Shown in pieces: positions 17,122 through 25,915 of a stretch of 64,000 bases of DNA. Source of the stretch: Chromatiaceae bacterium (lineage in GTDB: Bacteria; Pseudomonadota; Gammaproteobacteria; Chromatiales; Chromatiaceae); assembly GCA_024235315.1 (NCBI GenBank), contig JACKMP010000001.1, positions 434,001 to 498,000 of the forward strand. The letters are read 5' to 3'. The notes beneath the pieces are model-generated. The model searched no databases. It saw only the letters and a list, made by a program, of their open reading frames with translations, and had not been told where the DNA came from. Numbering within the stretch: the stretch's first letter is position 1; the number at the start of each line of letters is the position of its first letter. The position numbers were made by a program, and so were the translations under genes.

Positions 17122-17597
17122 GCGGCCTCCTCCAACTGGATAACCTGAATCGGGCACGTAGCGATGCAGCTGCCACAGCCGTTGCAAATGGACTCGTTCA
17201 CGACCGGGACTGCGCGCCCCCCGGTCTGTAGCTGAAAACGGATGGCGCGAGCGGTGCAGGCGTCGCCGCAGGCACGACAGGTGATACCGCGCATGCTCAG
17301 GCAGGACTCGGCCACGTGCGCCTTCAGTGACCATGGCTGCGCCAATCCCGGGTCCAGCGCACCGTGCTCACACGCACCCACGCAGTCGGCACAAAACGTA
17401 CAGGCGCCGCGGCTGAAATCCACCGTGGGGAAACCGCCATCGCCGACGACCAGGACCGACTCTTTGCAGGCCTTGATGCAGTCATCGCAACGTCGACACA
17501 CCTCGGTGAACGCGGCAACCGCCCACGGCACGCGATGTTCGACCCGATCTGCCCCGCCTCTCAAAAAAGCCCGTCTTGCGGTATTGATTGTTGTCAT
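17118..17597 (-). CDS. napF: Cytoplasmic ferredoxin NapF
   Basis: A 159-aa protein with four 4Fe-4S motifs (CRRCDDCIKAC, CTFCADCVGAC, CRACGDAC and CNGCGSCIATCP). It is the first gene of napFDAGHB. NapF interacts with NapA in the cytoplasm and is thought to aid its Fe-S or redox maturation. ATG 17597 gives MTTINTARRAFLRGG, which matches NapF N-termini; the frame is open to 17639. The promoter lies in the 146-bp nap-moaA divergent region with two DNR/FNR sites. Confidence 0.92.
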   Translation of the reverse strand: MTTINTARRAFLRGGADRVEHRVPWAVAAFTEVCRRCDDCIKACKESVLVVGDGGFPTVDFSRGACTFCADCVGACEHGALDPGLAQPWSLKAHVAESCLSMRGITCRACGDACTARAIRFQLQTGGRAVPVVNESICNGCGSCIATCPIQVIQLEEAA

Positions 17598-17667
17598 TGC
17601 GTTCGCCAGACTGCCGTCTGTCCGCTTTCGGGATCTCAAAGCCTAGACGCGGGCCCAGCACATAGAC

Positions 17668-17681
17668 TTGACTAATATCAA
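17668..17681 (-). promoter_or_regulatory. FNR/DNR box upstream of napF
   Basis: TTGACTAATATCAA matches TTGAT-N4-ATCAA at 9 of 10 positions. Its centre is 77 bp upstream of the napF ATG; a class II promoter (-41.5) would start transcription near 17633. Confidence 0.82.
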
Positions 17682-17698
17682 GTTTGTTTTTTGGGCTA

Positions 17699-17712
17699 TT
17701 GACCATAGTCAA
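17699..17712. promoter_or_regulatory. Second FNR/DNR box in the napF-moaA divergent region
   Basis: TTGACCATAGTCAA is a perfect palindrome of the TTGAC-N4-GTCAA type, 31 bp (about three helical turns) from the first box. It lies only 32 bp before the moaA ATG, too close for a normal class II moaA promoter, so it may act mainly on nap or repress moaA. Confidence 0.75.
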
Positions 17713-17743
17713 CTGGACACGATTTTTGTCGGAGCGACGTTCC

Positions 17744-18715
17744 ATGCAGGATCAGTTTGGCAGGCGTATTCACTATCTCCGTGTCTCGGTGACCGATCGC
17801 TGTGACTTCCGCTGCACCTATTGCCTGCCGCGCTCACATCGTGATTTCGAGACCCCGGATGCCTGGCTGAACCCACAGGAACTGGCACGGGTGGTCGCCG
17901 CATTCACCGGGCTGGGGGTCAACCATGTGCGGCTGACCGGTGGCGAGCCACTGGTACGTGCGGAACTGACCGATATCGTGCGCCGTATCAGCGCCCTTTC
18001 GGGCATCGAAGATCTCTCGCTAAGCACCAACGCCTCGCGCCTGGGAACCTTCGCCCACGACCTCAAGGCGGCGGGGGTGACACGTCTCAACATCAGTCTT
18101 GACTCGCTGGACCCCGCCACGTTCAAACAACTCACCGGTGGCGACCTGGCACGGGTCATGGCCGGCATCGAAGCCGCGCGCGACGCCGGCTTCGCACCGA
18201 TCAAGATCAACATGGTTGCGATGCGCGGCCTCAATGACCACGAAGCCAATGCGATGGTCGACTTCTGCCTGTCCAAGGGGCTGACCCTGCGCTTCATCGA
18301 GGCCATGCCGGTTGGTGCAGGCGGACAGCGCGCACAGGATCACTACATGCCGCTGGCAGAGATCGAGCAGCAGCTGCGCAGCCGCTTCAGCCTCAGCCCC
18401 ACGGCGATGCAGGGCAGCGGCCCGGCGCGTTATTTCCAGATCGACGACAGCGACCTGCGGGTCGGTTTCATCACCCCGCAGTCTCAGCATTTCTGCGACA
18501 CCTGCAACCGCGTCCGGCTGAGCGTCAACGGCGATCTCTACCTGTGTCTCGGTCAGGAAAACAAGGTGGCCCTGGGAGAGATACTGCGTGCTGGCGCGAG
18601 CGATGCCGAACTTCAGGCAGCGATCCTGGAGGGGATCGCGAGAAAACCGCAACGTCATGATTTTCTCGGCACCCCGACCGCTATCCTGCGACCCATGTCG
18701 GCACTGGGTGGCTGA
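17744..18715 (+). CDS. moaA: GTP 3',8-cyclase MoaA (molybdenum cofactor synthesis)
   Basis: A 323-aa radical SAM enzyme catalysing the first step of molybdopterin synthesis, needed for NapA. The N-terminal cluster motif is CDFRCTYC in SVTDRCDFRCTYCLP, followed by LTGGEPLVR. The C-terminal second cluster is seen in CDTCNRVRLSVNGDLYLCLG. ATG 17744 (MQDQFGRRIHYLRVS) matches family N-termini; the longer frame from a TTG at 17684 is unlikely. It is divergent from nap and convergent with dnr. Confidence 0.96.
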   Translation: MQDQFGRRIHYLRVSVTDRCDFRCTYCLPRSHRDFETPDAWLNPQELARVVAAFTGLGVNHVRLTGGEPLVRAELTDIVRRISALSGIEDLSLSTNASRLGTFAHDLKAAGVTRLNISLDSLDPATFKQLTGGDLARVMAGIEAARDAGFAPIKINMVAMRGLNDHEANAMVDFCLSKGLTLRFIEAMPVGAGGQRAQDHYMPLAEIEQQLRSRFSLSPTAMQGSGPARYFQIDDSDLRVGFITPQSQHFCDTCNRVRLSVNGDLYLCLGQENKVALGEILRAGASDAELQAAILEGIARKPQRHDFLGTPTAILRPMSALGG

Positions 18716-18775
18716 ACTGCAAAAGCCGGTGGCACGACATCCATCGGCCACGCACCCGCTCCAGCGCCCTGTCGC

Positions 18776-19462
18776 TCAGTAGTCGTCGCGTACCGCGGCG
18801 CAGGTCTCGGCAACCACGTCCAGCGCGGCTCGATCGAGGATGGTCACCCGGCTGCCGGCGATCTGGATCACGCGATCGTCACTCAGACCCTTGATGATCC
18901 TGGAGAACGTCTCGGGCTTGACCGACAGGCGTGAGGCCACCACCTGCTTGGCGACGGGCAGCTCGAAGATGTCACTGTCGGCAGGTGCCTGCTTGAGCAG
19001 GTAGGCGGCAACCCGGCAGGTGGCACTGTGCAGGCTCAGCTCGTCAATTTCACGCAGCTGCATGCGCAGGCGTTGGCTCATGCTGCCGAGCATGACGAAA
19101 CAGGTCTCCACCGACCCTTTCAGCATATCGGCGAAATCCAGTGAATCGAAACTCAGGACCTCGGTGGCCTGCAACGCCTGGGCACCCACCGGGTAATGGG
19201 GTCGTTCGAGAAACATCAGGGCCTCGCCGAAGGTACTGCCCGGGCCCACGATATCAATGACCTTCTCATTGCCCGCTGGTGACAGGCGGAACAACTTGAT
19301 CTGCCCGCTGAGGGCAAGATAGAAACGCTTTGCCGGATCACCCTGCTCGAACAAGGCATCACCTTCATTGAGACGCACGCGCACTGCGTGACTGGCGATT
19401 CGCCGCAGCTGGTTTTCGCCAAGGTCGGCAAACAGGAAACTGCGTCTGAGCTCTTCGATCAT
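18776..19462 (-). CDS. dnr: CRP/FNR-family regulator, DNR type (copy 1)
   Basis: A 228-aa cyclic-nucleotide-binding-fold regulator with a C-terminal winged helix. The recognition helix ASRLSVKPETFSRIIKGL has the E-x2-S-R pattern that reads TTGAY-N4-RTCAA. The N-terminal Cys cluster of FNR is absent, as in Dnr proteins, which sense NO through haem. ATG 19462 (MIEELRRSFLF) aligns with the second copy at 31179. It is convergent with moaA. NO sensing is inferred from family membership and setting. Confidence 0.88.
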   Translation of the reverse strand: MIEELRRSFLFADLGENQLRRIASHAVRVRLNEGDALFEQGDPAKRFYLALSGQIKLFRLSPAGNEKVIDIVGPGSTFGEALMFLERPHYPVGAQALQATEVLSFDSLDFADMLKGSVETCFVMLGSMSQRLRMQLREIDELSLHSATCRVAAYLLKQAPADSDIFELPVAKQVVASRLSVKPETFSRIIKGLSDDRVIQIAGSRVTILDRAALDVVAETCAAVRDDY

Positions 19463-19560
19463 GTCAACGGCCCCACCGCCGGTATCTTCGGCTGCGAACA
19501 AGGCACTAGGTTACCACCAGACGTCAAGAATTGACGGGGCCGCACCAAAATCGTGCCCCT

Positions 19561-20859
19561 TCAAACGCCCCCGGATGGCTGCCCCAGGGGCGAGAACTGG
19601 GCAATCACGCCCCGCCGAATGATCGCGGCGCGAACCAGGGCGTAGGCCAGCAGCACCGCGCAGGCAATCAGCAGGATGCCGCCCAGGGTTGTGAGATACG
19701 GCGCGAACGCACCGCACAACGTGGCGACCATGGCAGAGCCCAGGGTCCACGCGACGCCATTGGCCAGTGCTTCGGGCAGCAGCGCACGCAGGCGCGGCAG
19801 GCTGACCTGCATATGCCCCCCGGCCACCCGCCGCTGCTGCAGGTCCAGCCAGGTGAGAAACGGCAGGATCTTCATCAACGAGCCAATCACGAAGCTCACC
19901 CCGCCGCCCAGCAGCAAGACACCGAGCAGGCTGTCGGACGCATCGAAAACCCAGGCGAAAAACGCGGCGAACACCGCGACGTGACTGAGCTGCCACAGCC
20001 ACAGGTTGGCATCACGGCGCGGGCGCTGGCGCCGCTTCTGGACGTACAGCGCATTGGCGTTGTACATAAGGTGGACGACAAAAAGCACGGAGACGAGCCA
20101 CTGCCAAAGCGCCTGCGCCAACGACGGGGGGAGCCCCGGCAGTCCGACCACCAGGAGCAGCAGGACAATCACCGCAAACGGCAGGACACGTTTGAGCCCG
20201 GCGGCAAACGCCGGCGAGATATAGAACAGCGGGATGATCTCCATGCCCACACCTGCCAGCAGCAGCCCTACCCAGCCTGCCAGCCCCCAGGCCACATGCA
20301 TATCGATCCAGCGCAGATGCTGCGGCAGCTGCAACCAGCCGTAGCGGACCATCGCCAGCGTCAACCCCAGGGCGATAGTGACGGCGAGCGCCAGCGCGGC
20401 CAGGCGCACGGCCCACAGCGTCTCACGTCGTCCCGACGCCGCACTCAGCGCACGGAAAGAACCCACCAGGAACACCAGCAGACCGGCGATCGCGATGCCC
20501 CCGCCGGACAGCAACATGCCCGGGAGGGACAGCAGGAACCCGCCACCGATCAGCACCCCACCGAGCCCCAGGCCGGCGGCGGTCAGACGGGCGACCAGCC
20601 TGACCCGCGGATAGGGGGCGCCGAGCAACACCGGCGACATCTGCAACAGGGCGCCGCACATCACCGGCGCGAGTGCGCCGAGCACCAGAAAATGTGTCGT
20701 GGCCAACGCGGCCGGGGCCCAGCGCGACGCCATTACCTGATCACCCTGCCAGGCGAGCGTCAGTCCGGCCAGGCAGAGGAAAAACGGCATCAGGTAGAAC
20801 AGCGTCAGCGGCGCCTCGACCGGCGGCGCCTTGTCCGGGGACAGCCCGCCCAGATTCAC
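19561..20859 (-). CDS. Twelve-helix membrane protein of the denitrification-linked NnrS-like kind
   Basis: A 432-aa inner-membrane protein with about twelve transmembrane helices. Helix two contains TTHFLVLGALAPVMCGALLQ with conserved His and Met, and others hold IDMHVAWGLAGW, VVHLMYNANALY and LSHVAVFAAFFAW. Spaced intramembrane His residues suggest haem or copper contact, as in NnrS and haem-copper oxidase subunit I relatives; this is inference. It starts at GTG 20859, overlapping the DUF2249 stop by four bases (GTGA). Third gene of the hemerythrin operon. A small GTCAA-N3-TTGAC palindrome follows its end. Confidence 0.72.
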   Translation of the reverse strand: MNLGGLSPDKAPPVEAPLTLFYLMPFFLCLAGLTLAWQGDQVMASRWAPAALATTHFLVLGALAPVMCGALLQMSPVLLGAPYPRVRLVARLTAAGLGLGGVLIGGGFLLSLPGMLLSGGGIAIAGLLVFLVGSFRALSAASGRRETLWAVRLAALALAVTIALGLTLAMVRYGWLQLPQHLRWIDMHVAWGLAGWVGLLLAGVGMEIIPLFYISPAFAAGLKRVLPFAVIVLLLLVVGLPGLPPSLAQALWQWLVSVLFVVHLMYNANALYVQKRRQRPRRDANLWLWQLSHVAVFAAFFAWVFDASDSLLGVLLLGGGVSFVIGSLMKILPFLTWLDLQQRRVAGGHMQVSLPRLRALLPEALANGVAWTLGSAMVATLCGAFAPYLTTLGGILLIACAVLLAYALVRAAIIRRGVIAQFSPLGQPSGGV

Positions 20860-21119
20860 GAATGATCCGCGTCTTGCGCACCTGCCCCCTCGGGTTGCGG
20901 CATATCGGCAGGCCAGATCAGGATCTCGAAGTGCTCCGGTGCCAGGCAGGCGGTTTCCCAGCGATATCCCATGTCTTTCAGCATCCTGTACAAAGGCACC
21001 GGATCACGGCGGTGCCTGACCCGCAGCCAGTCACCCACCGGCAGATCCGCCAGCGCGTCGAGGACCTGCTCCAGCGGTTCCGGAGGCTCCAATGCACTCA
21101 CATCGATCGACTGTTCCAT
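20856..21119 (-). CDS. DUF2249 domain protein
   Basis: An 87-aa protein with the DUF2249/TusA-like pattern LEPPEPLEQVLDALADLPVGDWLRVRH followed by DPVPLYRMLKDMGY. It lacks the TusA active-site Cys. The single domain is often found beside hemerythrin proteins and NO genes; its function is not known. It overlaps hemerythrin by 1 bp and the membrane gene by 4 bp, so the three are translationally linked. Confidence 0.85.
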   Translation of the reverse strand: MEQSIDVSALEPPEPLEQVLDALADLPVGDWLRVRHRRDPVPLYRMLKDMGYRWETACLAPEHFEILIWPADMPQPEGAGAQDADHS

Positions 21120-21553
21120 CAGGCCACCCCCTTTCGTCCCTCCAATCGCACCGTCAGTCCATGCGCAACGGTCCTGTCGGCCATCGGATAGAGCACGTTT
21201 TCCTCTTTGACATTGTGTTGCTGCATTATCAGAAACAGGGTCTCCGCCGCATCGACCAGTGCCCTGGCATCACGCCTGCCGATCGCGGCCTGCAATTCGC
21301 CGAACAACTCACGCATCTGCGCATGCTCGCTGCGCATCACTGCGGTAGGTCCGGCCGCCATCGGTGCGACCGCCTCCAGCGCCGGAAACAATGTTTGCTC
21401 TTCGTAGTGGAAGTGTGCCTCGGTATCATCGACGAAGGCCTGCATGGTGCTGATCGCAGCCGCCCAGTCCTTGCGGTGAGCGGCCTGCTCGATCTTCGCG
21501 AATTCGGCGTCGCAGGCGCGATGCTGCGCAGTCAGAGTCTCTTGAAATGACAT
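21119..21553 (-). CDS. Hemerythrin-domain protein
   Basis: A 144-aa four-helix-bundle di-iron protein. Ligand candidates: H11 in AQH; H47/H49 and E52 in EAHFHYEEQ; H77 in SEHAQM; H113 and E117/E118 in QQHNVKEENVLYP. Such proteins bind O2 or NO, or repair Fe-S proteins (YtfE/RIC type). The length and lack of an N-terminal ScdA domain argue against a canonical YtfE. It begins the hemerythrin-DUF2249-membrane operon, which has its own FNR-like box 60 bp upstream. Confidence 0.88.
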   Translation of the reverse strand: MSFQETLTAQHRACDAEFAKIEQAAHRKDWAAAISTMQAFVDDTEAHFHYEEQTLFPALEAVAPMAAGPTAVMRSEHAQMRELFGELQAAIGRRDARALVDAAETLFLIMQQHNVKEENVLYPMADRTVAHGLTVRLEGRKGVA

Positions 21554-21612
21554 CAGTGGTTACCCGGGACAATTTCGACCCCCCAATCCTGCCCGGCGCA
21601 GGCCGTGACACC

Positions 21613-21626
21613 TTGACTTCGATCAG
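21613..21626 (-). promoter_or_regulatory. FNR/DNR box upstream of the hemerythrin operon
   Basis: TTGACTTCGATCAG matches 8 of 10 consensus positions. The centre is 66 bp before the hemerythrin ATG; a class II start would fall near 21578, giving a 25-nt leader. Confidence 0.65.
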
Positions 21627-21676
21627 GTCGGGGCCGATCCAGCATCACCCGTCCTTGCCGTCGTTGCCAAGAGGGA

Positions 21677-22090
21677 TCACAAAGTCTCCAGATAACGCTG
21701 CAACGCACGCATCTCACCGTCACTCAGGATCCAGCGCGGCATGTAGTAACTGAATTCGCGACCAGACGGATCGAGGCCATCGGCAATGGCCCTGCGCAAC
21801 GACTGTTTATCGTATCCACGTGCCTTGAGCACATCACTCGTCAGCGCCGGGGCTGCACCTGTAAGCGTACCGGCCTGCACGATGCGCCCCTGCCCCTCTC
21901 GACCGTGACACACGGCACAGCCCTGGCCCGCTCTGGCCAACCATGGCGGTCCCTGCCGATAGTCGAGACGCGCGTCTGCCCCGTGCCCCTGCAGGTAGAT
22001 TCGCTCGCCCAGTTCAAGCTCGCTCTGACCGCAACCGGCAGAGGCAACGAAGACCGCGCACAGCAGCAGCCGCCCGATCACAGATCCCAC
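21677..22090 (-). CDS. Monohaem c-type cytochrome lipoprotein
   Basis: A 137-aa cytochrome with a lipobox (VASAGC, Cys20), so probably anchored to a periplasmic face. The haem site is CAVCH in GQGCAVCHGREGQGR, and the likely distal Met is in YYMPRW near the C-terminus. The start is GTG 22090 with GAGGTG a few bases upstream. It lies 123 bp upstream of the hemerythrin operon on the same strand but is separated from it by that operon's FNR-like box. Partner is unknown. Confidence 0.85.
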   Translation of the reverse strand: MGSVIGRLLLCAVFVASAGCGQSELELGERIYLQGHGADARLDYRQGPPWLARAGQGCAVCHGREGQGRIVQAGTLTGAAPALTSDVLKARGYDKQSLRRAIADGLDPSGREFSYYMPRWILSDGEMRALQRYLETL

Positions 22091-22177
22091 GCCACCTCGA
22101 CCTGATCTGGGTCGAAGTCAACTCGGTCACTGCAGTGCACAATGACAACAGCTGAAGTAAGAAAAGGACGTTCAGTC

Positions 22178-22771
22178 ATGATATTCCGATGGGTGTGCGC
22201 GGCCCTCATCGTGTTGTTGGCGGCAGTCCTGCCGCCGGCCGTGGCATCGTCGTTGGCGACACTGCGTTTCGGTACCGCGTGCGCGAAGTGCCATGAAGGC
22301 GAGTGCAGCGGTCGTCTAAGTTTCGCACGCCGGCCGGAGGCTGCCTACGAGCATATCCGCCAATACGCCGGACCGACCGACGACGAACTCGCGCGGCTAC
22401 TGTATGACGCGCTGGAGCAGATGAAGGCCGACTGCAGCTATGGCGCATTGCCGGCGCCGGATCTCAGCCAACCCTTGAATGCGGATGACCTCGCCCCCTA
22501 CCTCGATGCCTGGAGTGGTGCCTATTTCCTGCCGTTGTCGACGCTGGCACCGGGCAGCTACAAATTGACGATCGACTTCACCGGCGGCGGACGCGTGCGC
22601 GTCGAGGTGATCGACGGTGATTTCGATCCATTCATCGATCAATGCATCACCGTCGAGATAAGCCGCCTGGAGGTCGATATCACGCTGACCACGAACCAGC
22701 CGCACTACCTTCGCCTGCAGCCACGCGGTCCGGTCACTGTCGATCAGTTGCGGCTCACGCGACAGCCATGA
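22178..22771 (+). CDS. Secreted protein with one haem-binding motif, unknown function
   Basis: A 197-aa protein from ATG 22178 with a Sec signal ending near AVAS. A single CAKCH motif follows in ACAKCHEGECSGRLSF, suggesting covalent haem. The C-terminal half resembles a small beta-sandwich (GSYKLTIDFTGGGRVRVEVIDGD). The residues ECSGR straight after the haem motif are unusual. It is divergent from the cytochrome lipoprotein and convergent with nnrS. I do not recognise the family. Confidence 0.72.
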   Translation: MIFRWVCAALIVLLAAVLPPAVASSLATLRFGTACAKCHEGECSGRLSFARRPEAAYEHIRQYAGPTDDELARLLYDALEQMKADCSYGALPAPDLSQPLNADDLAPYLDAWSGAYFLPLSTLAPGSYKLTIDFTGGGRVRVEVIDGDFDPFIDQCITVEISRLEVDITLTTNQPHYLRLQPRGPVTVDQLRLTRQP

Positions 22772-22797
22772 ATCACCGGGTGCGAACGCACGCCATG

Positions 22798-23994
22798 CTA
22801 CCCAGGCTTGCCGTCGATCCGTGGCCGCAGCAGGATCGACGCATACTGCCAGACAAACAGTGCGAAACCGACAATCCATAGCAGCGCAGACAGATCGACC
22901 CACCTGGCGTAAGCGCCGCTGGCCCAGGCCGTGCCGAACACGCGGATCAGTGCCGCCAGGTTCATCACCACGAAGGCCCATGTCATCACCCGGGTGACAT
23001 CGATGGAGCGGCCGCTATGGCCGCGTGCGACCCGCGCCATCATCCCCATCGTGAACACGCCAACCGCACCCGCGGTGAGCGCATGCAGCGCCGACGCCGG
23101 GGCAAACAGGCCGAGTTCGGCAAGGCCGCTGAGCGCCGCGCCCAGCACCAGCCAGGCGTAGCCGACATGCAACACCCACAGCACAGGTATCGCAAAGATC
23201 CGTTGCTCGAACCATCCGGCCAGACGTACCGCCTGGCTGCCGGCAAACACCAGCCACAACAATGCCATCGGCACACCGGCCAGCGCGGGGATGGATTGTG
23301 CGACGACGAGCAGCAGCAGGTTCGCCATTGTCAGGCGTTCGACCCACGGCCGCTGGGTCGCCCGGAAGCCAGGCAACACGTTCTGGGTAAAAAACGGCAT
23401 TACCCGGCCCGCGACCAGCGCAATGATCAGCAGGATCAGGTCGAGCATGACCCGACGCATGTCACCCAGACCACCCAGCACATCGAGCAGCTGCAGGTGT
23501 GACAGCAGATTCGCCAGCGCCATCGCACCGAGCAACGGCAGAAACACCCGGTTGACCCGGTTTTGACCCTGCCACAAGGGGTGCACCAGACTGACCGCGA
23601 CCAGTGGCAGGAAGGCCACATCAACCGCAATCACCAGTGCTACCGGCACGCCCGGTATCCACGGCAGCAGTCGGCCCAGCAACCAAACCGCCGCCAGCAG
23701 CGCCAGTCGCTGGCCGGTCCAGGTCTGGACGCCGGTCCAGTTGCGTACCGCCGTGAGCAGAAAGCCCGCGATCACCGCCACGGCATAACCGAACAGCATC
23801 TCGTGGGCGTGCCACGCCACCGGGTTGTAGTGTGCCGGCGCGGCCAGCACCCCGTGCCATAACAGGGTCCACAGGACCATCAGCAACACCGCGGCCAATG
23901 CAGAGAGCAGGAAGAACGGGCGGAAGCCGAGCGCGAACGGGGCCCACCCCTGGACGGGCGCGGCGCCCGTTTGTCGATGTGTTGTAAGTGTCAT
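22798..23994 (-). CDS. nnrS: NnrS family haem- and copper-containing membrane protein
   Basis: A 398-aa inner-membrane protein with about twelve helices. NnrS hallmarks are ALGFRPFFLLSALAA near the N-terminus, NPVAWHAHEMLFGYAVAVIAGFLLTAVRNWTG, and GRVMPFFTQNVLPG. NnrS protects against NO-linked metabolic stress in known bacteria. ATG 23994 is used; the FNR box at 24030-24043 lies 36 bp upstream. It sits after norD on the same strand but with its own promoter. Confidence 0.92.
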   Translation of the reverse strand: MTLTTHRQTGAAPVQGWAPFALGFRPFFLLSALAAVLLMVLWTLLWHGVLAAPAHYNPVAWHAHEMLFGYAVAVIAGFLLTAVRNWTGVQTWTGQRLALLAAVWLLGRLLPWIPGVPVALVIAVDVAFLPLVAVSLVHPLWQGQNRVNRVFLPLLGAMALANLLSHLQLLDVLGGLGDMRRVMLDLILLIIALVAGRVMPFFTQNVLPGFRATQRPWVERLTMANLLLLVVAQSIPALAGVPMALLWLVFAGSQAVRLAGWFEQRIFAIPVLWVLHVGYAWLVLGAALSGLAELGLFAPASALHALTAGAVGVFTMGMMARVARGHSGRSIDVTRVMTWAFVVMNLAALIRVFGTAWASGAYARWVDLSALLWIVGFALFVWQYASILLRPRIDGKPG

Positions 23995-24029
23995 GGCGCG
24001 CAGGATGCATATCATCGGGATGGGCCACA

Positions 24030-24043
24030 TTGACAGTAGTCAA
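24030..24043 (-). promoter_or_regulatory. FNR/DNR box upstream of nnrS
   Basis: TTGACAGTAGTCAA, a perfect TTGAC-N4-GTCAA palindrome. At the class II spacing transcription would begin almost at the nnrS ATG (23994-23995), suggesting a leaderless mRNA or a slightly later true start. Confidence 0.8.
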
Positions 24044-24082
24044 TTTGACTCGCCACCCGCAATGGTGGGTGGGAAAGCCGCG

Positions 24083-25915
24083 TCAGGCGGTCAGTTGCGC
24101 GTACAACAGCGGCAGGCGTTTGGGCAGCTCGGAAGGCTGGCGGATCACGACATAGCCGCCATTGCCGAACAGGTGCGGCAGGTAGTCGTTGCCCTTGGCA
24201 TCGATGGTCACACAAAACGGCTGCAGTCCCAGTCGCCGTGCCTCCAGGACCGCCTGGCGCGTGTCCTCGATCCCGTAGCGCCCCTCGTACTTGTCGAGGT
24301 CATTCGGTTTGCCGTCGGTCAGCAGCAGTAGCAGGCGGCGCCCGGCCGGCTGTGCAGCCAGCATCGCACTGGCGTGGCGGATCGCCGCCCCCATCCGGGT
24401 GTAGTAACCCGGCTTGATCGCCGAGATACGTCCGCGCACCGCGCCGCCGTAACGTTCCTCGAATGTCTTCAGCGTATGCACCCTCACCGGGTCACGCTTG
24501 CGCGACGAAAAACCGTGCAGCGCAAAACGGTCGCCGGTCGCGTCCAGTGCCTCGGCAAACAGGAACAGGCTGTCGCGTACCACGTCGATCACGCGGTGAT
24601 GATCGTCGACATAGGTATCGGTGGACAGCGAGAGATCGGCCATCAGCAGGCAGGCCAGGTCTCGCGCACCGCTGCGCAGCTCGCGGTAAAGCCCATCGCC
24701 CTCGACCGCACTGCCGGCACGCCGGTCGGCGGCAAAACGCAGATAGGCATCGATGTCGATCTCCTGTCCGTCCGTCTGTGCCCGGTGCCAGACCCGCGCG
24801 GGCGCCAGTGCCTGGAACTGGTTGCGCAGGCGGCGTGCGGTGCGTCCCAGACGCTCCGGCAGCGGAATGGACGGTGCATCAGCCGCCAGCATCGGCACGA
24901 TGCGGCAGTGGTCGCGCAGCAGGCATTGCTGCTTCCAGTCCCACTCGGGCAGACGGATGCCCTCGCCGATGACCAGGTCGTCCTCAGCCTCCGCCGGCAG
25001 GTCGAGATCAAACTTCAGGGTCGCCGCTGCGCGCTTGGCATCACGGCTGACCGCCAGGCGGTCGAGGTCGCGGGCGATCGATTCGGCGCGGTCCAGATCA
25101 TCCTCGTCCTCGGAGCCGCGATCGACATTGACGAACTCTCCCCAGGTGAAGATGTTCTCCATGCGAACCGTGATCAGGCCCCGGTCGCTCTCCGGCGTCT
25201 TGACCCGTTCGGCCTGACGACGCAGACGTTCCAGTTCCCGCCGCTGTTCGTCACCGGCTGCCTCGGGGGTATCGGGATCGGCGGCCTTGTGCGCCGACAG
25301 CTGCCCCGGCGGTTGCGGATGAAGCCACAGCGGTACCGGTGACGGGGGACGCTTCGCACTCGGCAGGTGCTGCACGCTGCCGGGCTCGCGCAGCGCGGCA
25401 CGTACCGCCGACTCCGCCTGGGCCTCGGCACGGCGCAGTGACTCGGGTGCCGGGCGGGTCGCGATGTGCGCTTCGACCAGGCGGCCATAACGCGGCGCCA
25501 GACCCGGGAAACGCGCCAACGTCTCCAACGTGCGATGCTGGTTGGCACTGAACCAGTCCTCGTCGGTCGTGCACGACGACACTGCGAGCGCGGCAAGCCA
25601 CAGATAAAGATCGCGGTTGAGCGAGCGCTGCGGCAGGCAGTCGAGCTGCGCAGGCAGCCGCAAGTAGCTGTCGTCGCGCCATGCCAGTGCAACCTTCTGC
25701 TGGCTGCCGGCCAGACGCTGCACCCAGTTGCGGCGTGACCGGTCATGCAGCTGTTCGGCACTGGTCACCTGCAGTCCACCATCGCCGCCGAGCGCACGAA
25801 ACAGGATGCTGACTGTGCGTTCGACCTCGGGTAGCGTCACTGCGGCCTGCGGGTAGCTCTTGTCCGCCAGTCGCGTGACCAGACGGTGCCAGAACTCACC
25901 GACCTGCTCTTCCAC
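24083..25915 (-). CDS. norD: Nitric oxide reductase activation protein NorD
   Basis: A 610-aa cytoplasmic protein with a C-terminal von Willebrand factor A domain. The MIDAS is seen as DLSLSTD with later Thr and Asp (LLTDGKPND). NorD works with the AAA+ protein NorQ to activate or insert metal (non-haem iron) into NorB. The middle segment is charged and probably disordered. Its ATG directly follows the ferredoxin stop (25916). It closes the nor operon. Confidence 0.93.
   Translation of the reverse strand: MEEQVGEFWHRLVTRLADKSYPQAAVTLPEVERTVSILFRALGGDGGLQVTSAEQLHDRSRRNWVQRLAGSQQKVALAWRDDSYLRLPAQLDCLPQRSLNRDLYLWLAALAVSSCTTDEDWFSANQHRTLETLARFPGLAPRYGRLVEAHIATRPAPESLRRAEAQAESAVRAALREPGSVQHLPSAKRPPSPVPLWLHPQPPGQLSAHKAADPDTPEAAGDEQRRELERLRRQAERVKTPESDRGLITVRMENIFTWGEFVNVDRGSEDEDDLDRAESIARDLDRLAVSRDAKRAAATLKFDLDLPAEAEDDLVIGEGIRLPEWDWKQQCLLRDHCRIVPMLAADAPSIPLPERLGRTARRLRNQFQALAPARVWHRAQTDGQEIDIDAYLRFAADRRAGSAVEGDGLYRELRSGARDLACLLMADLSLSTDTYVDDHHRVIDVVRDSLFLFAEALDATGDRFALHGFSSRKRDPVRVHTLKTFEERYGGAVRGRISAIKPGYYTRMGAAIRHASAMLAAQPAGRRLLLLLTDGKPNDLDKYEGRYGIEDTRQAVLEARRLGLQPFCVTIDAKGNDYLPHLFGNGGYVVIRQPSELPKRLPLLYAQLTA

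Noticed and set aside
17684..17743. Longer moaA start from TTG 17684
   Set aside because: It would place coding sequence over the second FNR/DNR box; MoaA family N-termini start at the ATG 17744.
19522..19536. CGTCAA-GAA-TTGACG palindrome as an FNR box for dnr copy 1
   Set aside because: The arms are inverted relative to the FNR site (GTCAA-N3-TTGAC) and the spacing is wrong; it is better seen as a small hairpin at the end of the membrane gene.
19531..20865. Plus-strand open frame (444 aa) opposite the 12-helix membrane gene
   Set aside because: Composition is Gln/Arg/His-rich without motifs, typical of antisense to a Leu/Ala-rich membrane gene.
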